The notes under the pieces are model-generated. The model made no database searches. It saw nothing but the letters and a program-made list of their open reading frames with translations, and was not told the DNA's origin. DNA of 35,084 bases from an uncultured Pelagibacteraceae bacterium (GTDB lineage: Bacteria > Pseudomonadota > Alphaproteobacteria > Pelagibacterales > AG-422-B15): contig CACKXV010000008.1 in the NCBI GenBank assembly GCA_902604225.1, positions 1 through 35,084 of the forward strand, written 5' to 3'. The position numbers were made by a program, and so were the translations under genes. Of the stretch, positions 10,496 to 19,852 are shown piece after piece; the stretch's first letter is position 1; each line of letters begins with the position of its first letter.

Positions 10496-11095
10496 TTATA
10501 GTTGGCCTTTTGTAGATGGTACTATATTGCCCTCGCGTTCATTTACTTGAACTGCTAATCTTAAGCTTCGTGCAAGTGCTTTAAAGCATGACTCAATGAT
10601 GTGGTGATTATTTTCTCCGTAAATATTCTCAACATGTAGAGTTGTTCCACTTGCTTGCGCAAATGCCTGAAACCATTCTTTAAAAAGCTCTGTATCAAAT
10701 TCACCTTGTGAAGAAGTTATTTTGGGTGCACTAAATTTTACATTCCATATTAAGTAAGGACGATTGGATAGATCAAGAGCAACTCTTGAAAGTGTTTCAT
10801 CCATTGGTATGTAAGAGTGAGCGTAACGATTAATGCCTTGTCTATTACCTAATGCTTTTGACAAGCATTCCCCTATTGCAATACCAGTGTCTTCTGTTGT
10901 GTGGTGGTAATCAATATGTGTATCACCTGTAGCCTTAATGTTCATATCGATTAACGAATGCTTTGAAAATTGTTCCAACATGTGGTCAAGGAAACCTATT
11001 CCAGTTTTCACATTATACGAACCTGTGCCATCAATATTGATTTCAACGTTAATGGAAGTTTCTTTTGTCTCTCTTTTATAATTTGCAGTTCTCAT
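10496..11095 (-). CDS. hisB: Imidazoleglycerol-phosphate dehydratase
   Basis: [47 protein letters not shown]; start chosen at [10 protein letters not shown]. Confidence 0.97.
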   Translation of the reverse strand: MRTANYKRETKETSINVEINIDGTGSYNVKTGIGFLDHMLEQFSKHSLIDMNIKATGDTHIDYHHTTEDTGIAIGECLSKALGNRQGINRYAHSYIPMDETLSRVALDLSNRPYLIWNVKFSAPKITSSQGEFDTELFKEWFQAFAQASGTTLHVENIYGENNHHIIESCFKALARSLRLAVQVNEREGNIVPSTKGQL

Positions 11096-11171
11096 ATCAA
11101 AATCCACTCGGTTTTTATCAATAAATTACTGATTTATCTATAAAAAATATAATTTTTGAGCAATAAATAGC

Positions 11172-11201
11172 CTTGAAGTTATCGAATAAATAGCCACATA
11201 T
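11172..11201 (+). promoter_or_regulatory. Candidate RpoH (sigma-32)-type promoter of hslVU
   Basis: CTTGAA (11172-11177), 16-nt spacer, CCACATAT (11194-11201; one mismatch to CCCCATNT), directly upstream of a heat-shock operon. Confidence 0.5.
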
Positions 11202-11209
11202 CATGAATA

Positions 11210-11761
11210 ATGGAAAATCAACAAAGTACATCATGGCACGGGACTACAATCATCAGTGTTCGAAAGGGCAATCAAGTAGTCGTTGCTGGAGATGGGCAGG
11301 TAAGTTTAGGCAATACTGTAATTAAAGGTACAGCCCAAAAAGTGAGAAAAATTGGAGACGGAAGTGTAATTGCTGGCTTCGCAGGAGCAACCGCTGACGC
11401 ATTTACCTTATTTGAAAGACTAGAAGCAAAATTAGAAAAGCACCCAAGACAACTAACAAGAGCGTGTGTTGAGCTTGCTAAAGATTGGAGAACTGACAAA
11501 TATCTTAGAAGGCTGGAAGCACTACTGACTGTTGCTGATTCATCTACCTCATTGCTTATTACTGGAATGGGTGACGTATTAGACCCTGAGGGATCTGTCA
11601 TTGGCATCGGAAGTGGCGGTAACTATGCATTGTCTGCTGCAAAAGCACTTATCGATAGTGATTTAACCGCTGAGGAAATTGCTTTGAAGTCACTTAAGAT
11701 TGCAGGAGAAATTTGTGTTTTCACTAATAACAATATTACTCTAGAAAAAATAGAATATTAA
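11210..11761 (+). CDS. hslV: ATP-dependent protease subunit HslV
   Basis: [31 protein letters not shown] with N-terminal Thr active site; followed by hslU. Confidence 0.98.
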   Translation: MENQQSTSWHGTTIISVRKGNQVVVAGDGQVSLGNTVIKGTAQKVRKIGDGSVIAGFAGATADAFTLFERLEAKLEKHPRQLTRACVELAKDWRTDKYLRRLEALLTVADSSTSLLITGMGDVLDPEGSVIGIGSGGNYALSAAKALIDSDLTAEEIALKSLKIAGEICVFTNNNITLEKIEY

Positions 11762-11763
11762 TT

Positions 11764-13068
11764 ATGCAAGCATTTTCACCTCGAGAAATAGTCTCTGAAC
11801 TGGATAGATATATTATTGGTCAGGATGATGCCAAGAAGTCAGTTGCTATTGCACTAAGAAACCGGTGGAGAAGACAACAGCTTCCCGAAGATATGAGAGA
11901 AGAAGTTCTTCCAAAAAATATTTTAATGATTGGACCGACTGGTATTGGCAAAACAGAAATCTCTAGAAGACTTTCAAAACTAGCTCAAGCCCCTTTTATG
12001 AAAGTTGAAGCAACAAAGTTTACCGAAGTTGGTTATGTTGGAAGAGATGTTGAGTCAATTGTTCGTGATTTAGTTGAAATTGCCATCACTATGGTGCGTG
12101 AGATTAAAAGAAAAGAAGTTAAAGCTAAGGCACAACTAGCAGCTGAGGAACGAGTGTTGGACTCATTAGTTGGTCCTGGCGCTGGACCTACTACGCGTGA
12201 AAGTTTTAGAAAGAAATTAAGGAACGGAGAGCTTGAAGAAAAAGAAATCGAAGTATCAGTTCAAGATACTGGATCGTTTCCTACAATTGATTTGCAAGGA
12301 GGACAAGGAGCTGGTGTTGGCATGATTAATCTCAATGATATGCTGGGTAAAGCAATGGGTCCAAAGACAAAAAAAAAGAAAATGACTGTGGAAGACTCAT
12401 ACGAAACACTTGTAAATGAAGAGTCTGATAAACTTATTGATACAGACCAAATCGTAAATGAGGCAAAAAAAGCAGTCGAAGATAATGGTATCGTTTTCAT
12501 TGATGAAATAGATAAAGTCTGCGCACGCAGTGAAAGAGTAGGTGGTGATGTATCTCGAGAGGGTGTTCAGAGAGATCTTCTTCCACTAATTGAAGGCACA
12601 ACCGTGAATACAAAGCATGGCACTATAAAAACAGATCATATACTGTTTATCGCTTCAGGCGCTTTTCAACTATCAAAACCATCCGATTTACTGCCCGAAC
12701 TGCAAGGAAGGCTACCGATAAGAGTAAGCTTAAAAGCATTAACGCAAGAGGACTTTAAACGTATACTCACTGAACCGAAGTATAGTTTGATTAAACAATA
12801 TGAAGCTTTATTGGGAACTGAGAATGTCAAAATCAACTTCAGTAAGGACGGAATTGACGCCATTGCAACTCTTGCTGTTGATATAAATTCAACAATTGAA
12901 AATATTGGGGCACGAAGACTTCATACAATTCTTGAAAGAGTTTTGGAAGATATTAGTTTTTCTGCAGCTGACAAAGGTGGAGAAAATATCACAATAGATG
13001 CAGATTATGTGAAAAGTAATGTTAGCGAACTTTCTAGAGACACAGATTTATCTAAATTCATTCTTTGA
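11764..13068 (+). CDS. hslU: ATP-dependent protease ATPase subunit HslU
   Basis: [25 protein letters not shown], Walker [35 protein letters not shown]. Confidence 0.98.
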   Translation: MQAFSPREIVSELDRYIIGQDDAKKSVAIALRNRWRRQQLPEDMREEVLPKNILMIGPTGIGKTEISRRLSKLAQAPFMKVEATKFTEVGYVGRDVESIVRDLVEIAITMVREIKRKEVKAKAQLAAEERVLDSLVGPGAGPTTRESFRKKLRNGELEEKEIEVSVQDTGSFPTIDLQGGQGAGVGMINLNDMLGKAMGPKTKKKKMTVEDSYETLVNEESDKLIDTDQIVNEAKKAVEDNGIVFIDEIDKVCARSERVGGDVSREGVQRDLLPLIEGTTVNTKHGTIKTDHILFIASGAFQLSKPSDLLPELQGRLPIRVSLKALTQEDFKRILTEPKYSLIKQYEALLGTENVKINFSKDGIDAIATLAVDINSTIENIGARRLHTILERVLEDISFSAADKGGENITIDADYVKSNVSELSRDTDLSKFIL

Positions 13069-13071
13069 GCG

Positions 13072-13500
13072 ATGTCTTTAAAAGAAAAAACAGCATATCT
13101 CAGTAAATTGAAAGTACGATATTCAGAAGTTGATAGACAGAATATTGTTTATAACTCTCACTACCTAACTTATTATGACATTTCCTTAAGTGAGATGCTT
13201 GATAGTTTATTTGATCAAGAAGAATATATTAAAGAAACTAATAATGAATTTCATACAGTCGCGGCTCAATTAAATTTTAAAAATCCAGCAAGATTAAACG
13301 ATGAAGTTAATATTTTTACTGCAATTAAGAAAATTGGAAATTCAAGTATTACGTTTACGCAAGAGATATATAGAGATGGATCTGATGAATTGATTAATGA
13401 AGCCGAAATTATATGGGTAAACACTAATCAAGATGAAATGAAGCCAACATCTATTCCAGAAGATTTAAAAAATAAGTTTAGTAAATTTTTATTAGGTTAG
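13072..13500 (+). CDS. Acyl-CoA thioesterase, YbgC/4HBT family
   Basis: KVRYSEVDRQNIVYNSHYLTYYD hotdog motif. Confidence 0.85.
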   Translation: MSLKEKTAYLSKLKVRYSEVDRQNIVYNSHYLTYYDISLSEMLDSLFDQEEYIKETNNEFHTVAAQLNFKNPARLNDEVNIFTAIKKIGNSSITFTQEIYRDGSDELINEAEIIWVNTNQDEMKPTSIPEDLKNKFSKFLLG

Positions 13501-14111
13501 TCAGTAGTTGCTGTTAGTAGCCAATTAGAACCTTTTGATTTTTGATTTTTTTCGAAAGTCCAAACATCAGTGATTTTTTGAACTTGATTCAAACTTCCTG
13601 AAATAACTTCATCTTTACTATTCTTTATACACGTAATCATTTCAGAGATAAATCTCACACTAACTTCCATAGGATTCTTCTTTAAATCTTTATGAACAAT
13701 TTCAGACTTTTCAATTCCAATGAAATTAAATTCTACTGATTCATTTTTGTTATTACGATCATCGATGACAGAAGAAAAGCTGTCCATGACATCACTTGAT
13801 AAAAGAGGCTTTAAGGCTTCCTTGTTGCCGTTTTCAAAATTAGTAACAATAGTCTCATAAGCATTTGATGCACCTTTAAGAAAATCATCCTTATCAAACC
13901 AGCCATCTTCTCTGCCTGATACATCACCCTTAGGCTTGATTTCTATAACCTTCTCAGTTTGAGCTTGTTGAGGAGTTTCGTAATTGAAGGAAGATTTATC
14001 AGTTTTCTCATGGCCTGTTCGTCTTCCAAGGACACTTCTTAAACGTAATAAAACTATGCCAGCTATAATGGCTAGTATTAATATATCTAGGTATTGAAAT
14101 GCTTCACTCAT
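13497..14111 (-). CDS. Tim44-domain protein (TimA-like)
   Basis: N-terminal TM segment then VLGRRTGHEK and Tim44-like C-terminal domain; next to fxsA/secB as commonly seen in alphaproteobacteria. Confidence 0.85.
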   Translation of the reverse strand: MSEAFQYLDILILAIIAGIVLLRLRSVLGRRTGHEKTDKSSFNYETPQQAQTEKVIEIKPKGDVSGREDGWFDKDDFLKGASNAYETIVTNFENGNKEALKPLLSSDVMDSFSSVIDDRNNKNESVEFNFIGIEKSEIVHKDLKKNPMEVSVRFISEMITCIKNSKDEVISGSLNQVQKITDVWTFEKNQKSKGSNWLLTATTD

Positions 14112-14176
14112 CTGTACTAATATTATAAGATCCTTATTTAGGTATTTAAACTAAAGTTTCAACATTTATAGCTATT

Positions 14177-14620
14177 TTGTTCATATTATTACTCATTGTA
14201 TTTGTCGTTATCCCGGTCATTGAGATTAGTCTTTTTATTGAAATCGGCAGTTTTATTGGCTCATTTAACACAATCTTACTAATTTTTACGACAGCATTAA
14301 TAGGAGTTTATTTTGTAAGGCAACAAGGCATCAGTACCTATTATAAGTTATATAACCAACTTCAAAATCAAGAGACCCCAATTCAAACTATGTTTGAAGG
14401 GTTGGTGATATTAATATCTGGAATTTTACTAATCACTCCAGGCTTTTTCACAGACGCGTTAGGGTTCCTTGGACTCATTCCCCTTACAAGAGTTATTTTC
14501 ATAAAGATTGTGGCAAACTCTGTTCTTTCTAGATATGGTATGAAAAATCAAAATCCAGATGATGTATCAATTGAAGGGGACTTTGAAGAAATAAATGACG
14601 ATGAGGATAGAATAAAATAA
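14177..14620 (+). CDS. fxsA: FxsA family membrane protein
   Basis: PVIEISLFIEIGSFIGSFNTILLIFTTALIGVYFVRQQG; TTG start as given by the ORF track. Confidence 0.85.
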   Translation: MFILLLIVFVVIPVIEISLFIEIGSFIGSFNTILLIFTTALIGVYFVRQQGISTYYKLYNQLQNQETPIQTMFEGLVILISGILLITPGFFTDALGFLGLIPLTRVIFIKIVANSVLSRYGMKNQNPDDVSIEGDFEEINDDEDRIK

Positions 14621-15042
14621 TGGATGTATCTGCAAAAATAATAACACAATTTGTGAAGGACTTATCATTTGAAAACCCTATGGGACCTGGTGCATTTCAG
14701 AAAGGAAGTGAGAGACCTGCCATCAATGCGAATGTAGACGTAAAGGCTACTAATAGAAAAGATACTGATATTTATGAAGTTGAATTAAATATTAATATTA
14801 GTGCTAAGCGTGAGGATAAGAATGTTTATATTATTGATTTAAAATATGTTGGTTTATTTGAAATTAAAAATCTTACAGAAGATATAAAGGAAGCTTATTT
14901 GTTGGTTGAGTGTCCACGGCAATTGTTTCCTTTCGCAAGACGTATTGTATACGATATGCATGCAGATGGATCTTTGCCTACTCTAATGCTTGACCCTGTC
15001 AATTTTGCTGATCTTTATGAAAAAAGAAGAAAGACAAGTTAA
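14620..15042 (+). CDS. secB: Protein-export chaperone SecB
   Basis: TQFVKDLSFENPMGPGAF and C-terminal LPTLMLDPVNFADLYEKR. Confidence 0.95.
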   Translation: MDVSAKIITQFVKDLSFENPMGPGAFQKGSERPAINANVDVKATNRKDTDIYEVELNINISAKREDKNVYIIDLKYVGLFEIKNLTEDIKEAYLLVECPRQLFPFARRIVYDMHADGSLPTLMLDPVNFADLYEKRRKTS

Positions 15043-15863
15043 TAACTAATAAGTTTTGGTTTGCCGTCCACAACATCAAACACAGGTTCAACTTTTGGGA
15101 TGTCGGTGATCAGTTTATCGTTCATTGAACGAAGTAACGTTTGGGTATCTTGAAAGTCTTTAATCAACTCAAGATTTTTTATTGTTGGCATAATCATGGG
15201 AAACTCTCCGGACTTATATAAATCAAGTGCAACTTTGGGCTCCAACCAACGACTTTCAACCCCCTCTAAACCATCGTGTGTAGCTAGTTGGTTAGGACAA
15301 CGGGCGATAAAAAATCTGGTACTGTATCTTCTTTTTTCAATCTTTGGCGTAATCCAATGAGAAATATAGGCTATTTCATCAGTAGATAGTGTTAGATCAA
15401 ATTTGTCGATTAATTCTAAAAAGACATCATTTCCTTGTAGCAATTGTTTTTTGTACTGATTAACGATTTCTTCGTCAGAACCTTTGAACCAACCTTTACT
15501 AATTTTTTTTTGTTCATTGTCAGCAAGAAGTATTCCACTCTCTTCGAAACACTCTCGTATGCAAGCAATCCAATAAACTAATCCACCAGATTTAATGCCA
15601 AGTCTTTTAGAGGCCTCTTCATCATTTAATAATGGACTGTACTTGCTTATATTTTTAATATCATCACTGCTGTCTACTTTTCCTCCAGGAAATACCCACG
15701 CTCCACCAAAGTTTGTTTTCATAGCACGCTTGATCATAAAAACTTCTACTGTAGAATTGTGATCTCTAACCAGTAAAACAGTTGCTGCTGGTATTAATGA
15801 TTGATTAGTTTCATTCACATTTGATAATGCATGATTGATTTTATAGTTTTGATAATCATTCAT
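15039..15863 (-). CDS. NUDIX hydrolase
   Basis: GGAWVFPGGKVDSSDD...RECFEESGILL Nudix box; start chosen at MNDYQNYK. Confidence 0.85.
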   Translation of the reverse strand: MNDYQNYKINHALSNVNETNQSLIPAATVLLVRDHNSTVEVFMIKRAMKTNFGGAWVFPGGKVDSSDDIKNISKYSPLLNDEEASKRLGIKSGGLVYWIACIRECFEESGILLADNEQKKISKGWFKGSDEEIVNQYKKQLLQGNDVFLELIDKFDLTLSTDEIAYISHWITPKIEKRRYSTRFFIARCPNQLATHDGLEGVESRWLEPKVALDLYKSGEFPMIMPTIKNLELIKDFQDTQTLLRSMNDKLITDIPKVEPVFDVVDGKPKLISY

Positions 15864-16554
15864 TATTATATTGCTCTTTTTTCTTCCAAATAGCGTTTTC
15901 ACCAAGTGTCTCAACAAAAGTTTTGTGCAACTCTTTATCATCATCTGTTAGTCTAGTTGCGAGCTCTCTATTTTGAATCTTTTGAATATCAAAATTTGAC
16001 TCAAAACTAGCATGTTGGGTTTTAACGTTTAGATCAAGACTCAGCTCACGGGCATCCATGAGTTCTATGTAAACTCTTGCGAGAAGTTCCGTGTCAATCG
16101 TCGCTGAGTGTATTTCTCGCTCCTTATTGTCGATGGAAAATCTCTTACATAAAGCGTCTAACGACACGCTTTGACCAGGAAACTTTTCTCTTGCAATAGA
16201 AACGGTGTCCACTTTTTTGTTTTTGATACTCTCTTTCCCACATGCGCTAAGTTCATGATTTAGAAAACCGATATCAAAATCAACATTGTGAGCTATGATC
16301 GTATCTTGTCCAACAAAGTCGAGGAAATCGTCAGCAATTTTTTCAAACAAAGGCTTATCTTTTAAAAAGTCATAGCTCAGTCCATGTACCTTAAAAGAAG
16401 CCTCTGGAACGTCCCTCATTGGGTTAATATATTGCTGATAAACCTTACCTGTCGGGAGAAAATCAACCAATTCAATAGCTGCAATTTCAATCACTCTATG
16501 ACCCTCGGAGGGTCTCAAACCTGTAGTTTCTGTGTCTAAAACGATTTCTCTCAT
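15856..16554 (-). CDS. dnaQ: DNA polymerase III epsilon subunit
   Basis: ExoI VLDTETTGLRP, ExoII HNVDFDIGFLNHEL, ExoIII-like HSATIDTELLARVY. Confidence 0.96.
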   Translation of the reverse strand: MREIVLDTETTGLRPSEGHRVIEIAAIELVDFLPTGKVYQQYINPMRDVPEASFKVHGLSYDFLKDKPLFEKIADDFLDFVGQDTIIAHNVDFDIGFLNHELSACGKESIKNKKVDTVSIAREKFPGQSVSLDALCKRFSIDNKEREIHSATIDTELLARVYIELMDARELSLDLNVKTQHASFESNFDIQKIQNRELATRLTDDDKELHKTFVETLGENAIWKKKEQYNNE

Positions 16555-17174
16555 TTCTTATAGTAGGCATTCCATGCCTTAGGATTAATCAATTTTATTT
16601 TAGATACAACATCTTTTACTTCGAGTTTTGTCTCATCTAAGGTTTGATCTGTTGAGATTATGTAGTCTGCTTTCTTTAATTTTTCTCGATCTGGCATTTG
16701 TTGATTCTTTATCGAATTAAAAATTTCCAAAGGAACCTTTCTATCTGCAACCACTCTTTCTTTTTGTTTGCCTTCTGATGCTGTCACCACAACGGAAACA
16801 TCGATATACTTTTCTCCACCTGTTTCAAATAATAAAGGAATATCCAGAATGCATCCTGGGCTATCTTCGCTTATTAATTTCTCAATGTATACGATTTGAT
16901 ACCGTCTGGTAGCTGGATGAACAATTTTTTCAAGATCTCTAAATTTCTCGGGTTCTTTATTAAGCATGTCTCTAAGCGCAATTCGATTTACTTTTCCCTC
17001 TGATTTAGTTCCAGGAAAAGATTCTTCAATTTTATTAATTACTTCTTCATCATTTTCATAAATATAGTGAACAGTATCATCTGCATTGTATAGACCAAAA
17101 CCATATTCGGTAAACATCTTAGCGACTGTAGACTTTCCCATGCCAATGGATCCTGTTACGCCTATTAACAACAT
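16551..17174 (-). CDS. coaE: Dephospho-CoA kinase
   Basis: IGVTGSIGMGKSTVAKMF, NADDTVH, DIPLLFETG. Confidence 0.96.
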   Translation of the reverse strand: MLLIGVTGSIGMGKSTVAKMFTEYGFGLYNADDTVHYIYENDEEVINKIEESFPGTKSEGKVNRIALRDMLNKEPEKFRDLEKIVHPATRRYQIVYIEKLISEDSPGCILDIPLLFETGGEKYIDVSVVVTASEGKQKERVVADRKVPLEIFNSIKNQQMPDREKLKKADYIISTDQTLDETKLEVKDVVSKIKLINPKAWNAYYKK

Positions 17175-18010
17175 TACACACTCTCCAATAGTGACATTAA
17201 TTCGTCACTAGCACCCACTTTAATTTCATGCCATATCTGAAAAGAGCAAGCTGCTTGTTCAATTAACATGCGTAATCCATTTTGAACTTTTAAACCTTTT
17301 GCTTCCGCTTGTTCTAAAAAACTGGATCGCTTAGGGTTATAAATTAAATCATAAATAAATGTGTCCATTTCTATATTTTCAAAACTCAAAATATTATTAT
17401 GCTCTCCTTCCTTTTGCCCAAGGCTAGTTGTGTTAACAATGAACGATGAGGAGTTAGCGTAATTATCCAACTCTTCTGTGCTTACGGGACTTGAGTTTAT
17501 TGATAAATCATTAAGCAAAATCACTGCTTTTTCAGGTGTTCTGTTAAACAATCTCACCTGGCTTCCCAATTCGTTTAACGCATGAACGACGGACCTGGCG
17601 GAGCCCCCGGCGCCAAGAACGAGTGTCTTTTTGTTAGTAATATTTTCTTCTATTGTTTTCTTATCTAAAGAATTAATGAAACCAACGGCGTCAGTATTGT
17701 CAGCATTTATTTTGTCAGAGCTTAGGGTAAGAGTATTGGCTGACCTGAGTTTTTTTGAAACGTTAGATATTTCATCACTGATACTAAACGCGAGTTCTTT
17801 GAGGGGGACCGTAACATTTAAACCTCCGTAACCTTCTGCCTTAAGGTTGTTGATCTGTTCTTCAAACTTATTTGGATCTACATTTATTTTCTCGTATGGC
17901 TTTGTATTCAGTCCCAATTCCTTAATCCAATGATTATGAATAATCGGTGAAAGACTGTGGTCAACTGGAAAACCTATAACCGCCGTTCTGTCAGTGGCCA
18001 TTGTTTTCAA
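17174..18010 (-). CDS. aroE: Shikimate dehydrogenase
   Basis: GFPVDHSLSPIIHN, GGLNVTVPLKE, NADNTDAVGF, GAGGSARSVV. Confidence 0.96.
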   Translation of the reverse strand: MKTMATDRTAVIGFPVDHSLSPIIHNHWIKELGLNTKPYEKINVDPNKFEEQINNLKAEGYGGLNVTVPLKELAFSISDEISNVSKKLRSANTLTLSSDKINADNTDAVGFINSLDKKTIEENITNKKTLVLGAGGSARSVVHALNELGSQVRLFNRTPEKAVILLNDLSINSSPVSTEELDNYANSSSFIVNTTSLGQKEGEHNNILSFENIEMDTFIYDLIYNPKRSSFLEQAEAKGLKVQNGLRMLIEQAACSFQIWHEIKVGASDELMSLLESV

Positions 18011-18593
18011 ACAACATGCCGTTGTCCCATAAAAATTGTGTCAGTGGTATCATTGATATTCCTTGTATTGAGAATAAATCACTGCCGACACGCTCAAACA
18101 ATTTTATACCTTCTTCTTCAATTGCATAAACCCCGACTAAGCCAAGTATCTTTTCATCAACACTCTCTAAGTATTCTTTGATGACTTCTTCATCAAGTAT
18201 TCTCATTTTCATTTTTCCTCTATCAACATATTTCCATATTATATTGTTTTCTCTAGCAACTACCGTGGTTGTTATAAGGGTGTGTTCCTTTCCACTCATG
18301 CTCTTTAGTTGTTCGTGAGCTTCGTCAAAGTTTTTTGCTTTATTAACCAGCTTACCATTTAGGTCCAATCCTTGATCGGATCCTATAACTAAACCATCAT
18401 TTGACATGGATGCTTTTAAAGCCTTCATCTCAGCCAGCTTTATAACAATCTCTTCTGGTGAACTATCAGACATGGATAGTTTAATTTCATCCTCATCAAC
18501 ACCATGATCAACTGTTTTAAATTTTATTTTGGCATTTGTTAAAAGTCTTGAGCGTGTTTGACTTTTAGACGCTAGTGTTATTTGTGTGTTCAT
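17991..18593 (-). CDS. maf: Maf-like nucleotide pyrophosphatase
   Basis: LASKSQTRSRLL, GSDQGLDLNGK. Confidence 0.9.
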   Translation of the reverse strand: MNTQITLASKSQTRSRLLTNAKIKFKTVDHGVDEDEIKLSMSDSSPEEIVIKLAEMKALKASMSNDGLVIGSDQGLDLNGKLVNKAKNFDEAHEQLKSMSGKEHTLITTTVVARENNIIWKYVDRGKMKMRILDEEVIKEYLESVDEKILGLVGVYAIEEEGIKLFERVGSDLFSIQGISMIPLTQFLWDNGMLFENNGH

Positions 18594-18868
18594 AAGCTAT
18601 TAACAACCTGAGTAACCAGTGTGGATATATATTATATGTTTACTGTTTTTAAACATTTACAATATTTTGGCCTTTTTATCCTATATTTTCTTGCCTTTCA
18701 TCCACCTGTGGATAATGCCTCAACCATTATTCTACCTTGTGGGTAATATCACAAATGCTCTACATATCCTCGTTAAAGACATGTATTGATTTGTGGGCAA
18801 GTAAGAGCTTTTTATATATACACATCATCACAGGTACATAAACTAATACTACCTTATATATATATTAT
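18594..18868. other. oriC: Putative chromosomal replication origin (oriC)
   Basis: 275-bp AT-rich noncoding gap between divergent maf and hemE; perfect DnaA box TGTGGATAA at 18707-18715 plus same-orientation variants TGTGGATAT (18620-18628), TGTGGGTAA (18738-18746) and TGTGGGCAA (18792-18800); AT-rich tract next to hemE; hemE is next to oriC in Caulobacter and Rickettsia. Confidence 0.85.
18707..18715 (-). promoter_or_regulatory. Perfect consensus DnaA box
   Basis: TGTGGATAA on +, i.e. TTATCCACA on -; part of ATCCAC-CT-GTGGAT inverted repeat 18700-18713. Confidence 0.85.
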
Positions 18869-19852
18869 ATGAGTATTCTTATAGAAACACTAAAAGGCAA
18901 AAAAACAAAAACTCCCATTTGGTTAATGAGACAGGCGGGAAGACATTTGCCTGAATATATTAAAATAAGACAAAAATATAAAGACCTTATGGAAATGTTT
19001 CTTGATCCTGAGGTGGTAACCAAAATCTCACTTCAACCTGTAAGGCGATATGGGCTGGACGCATGCATAGTGTTCTCTGATATATTAATGATCCCTTATG
19101 CATCTGGATGCGATGTTAGTTTTAAGGAGGGCGTGGGTCCTCAAGTTAAATTTAAAGAGAAATTTAATTTTGAATCACACAAGCTGAACCCAGTTATAAA
19201 AGGCATTGAAAACATCAAAGAGGCATCCGAAGTTCCCTTAATCGGATTTGTAGGCGGACCCTGGACAACGTTGTTGTATTGTTTGTTTGATAAAGAAGAA
19301 AGATCACAAATGAACAAAGGCCTCATTCATAAAAATGAAAAAAGAATAAACAATCATATCGAAGACCTAACCGACATAATTTCTAATTACGCAGTGCAAC
19401 AAGTAAATGCGGGCATTGACGCATTTCAAATATTTGAGTCTGCAGCTCAAGATCTTGAAGACGAATATTTCGATCGATGGTGCCTAAAGCCTACACAAAA
19501 AATTATTCATTCGATAAAAAGTAAAACAGATATACCTATTATTGGATTCCCAAGAAAAACAAGTAAAGAAGGATATGTGAAATATTCAAATATAGATAAA
19601 CTTGATTGTATAAGCTTAGATTACGATTTTGATTTGGACCATATCAATAAACTAAACCCAAATGTTGCCTTTCAAGGAAATCTAAACCCAACAGCCTTAT
19701 TGGCAGAGAATAATATCCTGCAAGAAGAGTTGGATAAAATATTAATTGCTTTTAAAGATAGAGCACATATTTTTAATCTTGGGCATGGGGTGTTACCAAA
19801 CACCTCCATTAAGAAAGTAGAAGAACTCGTAAACACAATAAGAGCAAAATGA
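18869..19852 (+). CDS. hemE: Uroporphyrinogen decarboxylase
   Basis: PIWLMRQAGRHLPEY, VFSDILMIP, GNLNPTALLA, GHGVLPNT. Confidence 0.97.
   Translation: MSILIETLKGKKTKTPIWLMRQAGRHLPEYIKIRQKYKDLMEMFLDPEVVTKISLQPVRRYGLDACIVFSDILMIPYASGCDVSFKEGVGPQVKFKEKFNFESHKLNPVIKGIENIKEASEVPLIGFVGGPWTTLLYCLFDKEERSQMNKGLIHKNEKRINNHIEDLTDIISNYAVQQVNAGIDAFQIFESAAQDLEDEYFDRWCLKPTQKIIHSIKSKTDIPIIGFPRKTSKEGYVKYSNIDKLDCISLDYDFDLDHINKLNPNVAFQGNLNPTALLAENNILQEELDKILIAFKDRAHIFNLGHGVLPNTSIKKVEELVNTIRAK

Noticed and set aside
18636-18656. ATGTTT-N9-AAACAT inverted repeat upstream of maf
   Set aside because: Short AT-rich arms; not distinguishable from chance, though it lies inside the oriC candidate
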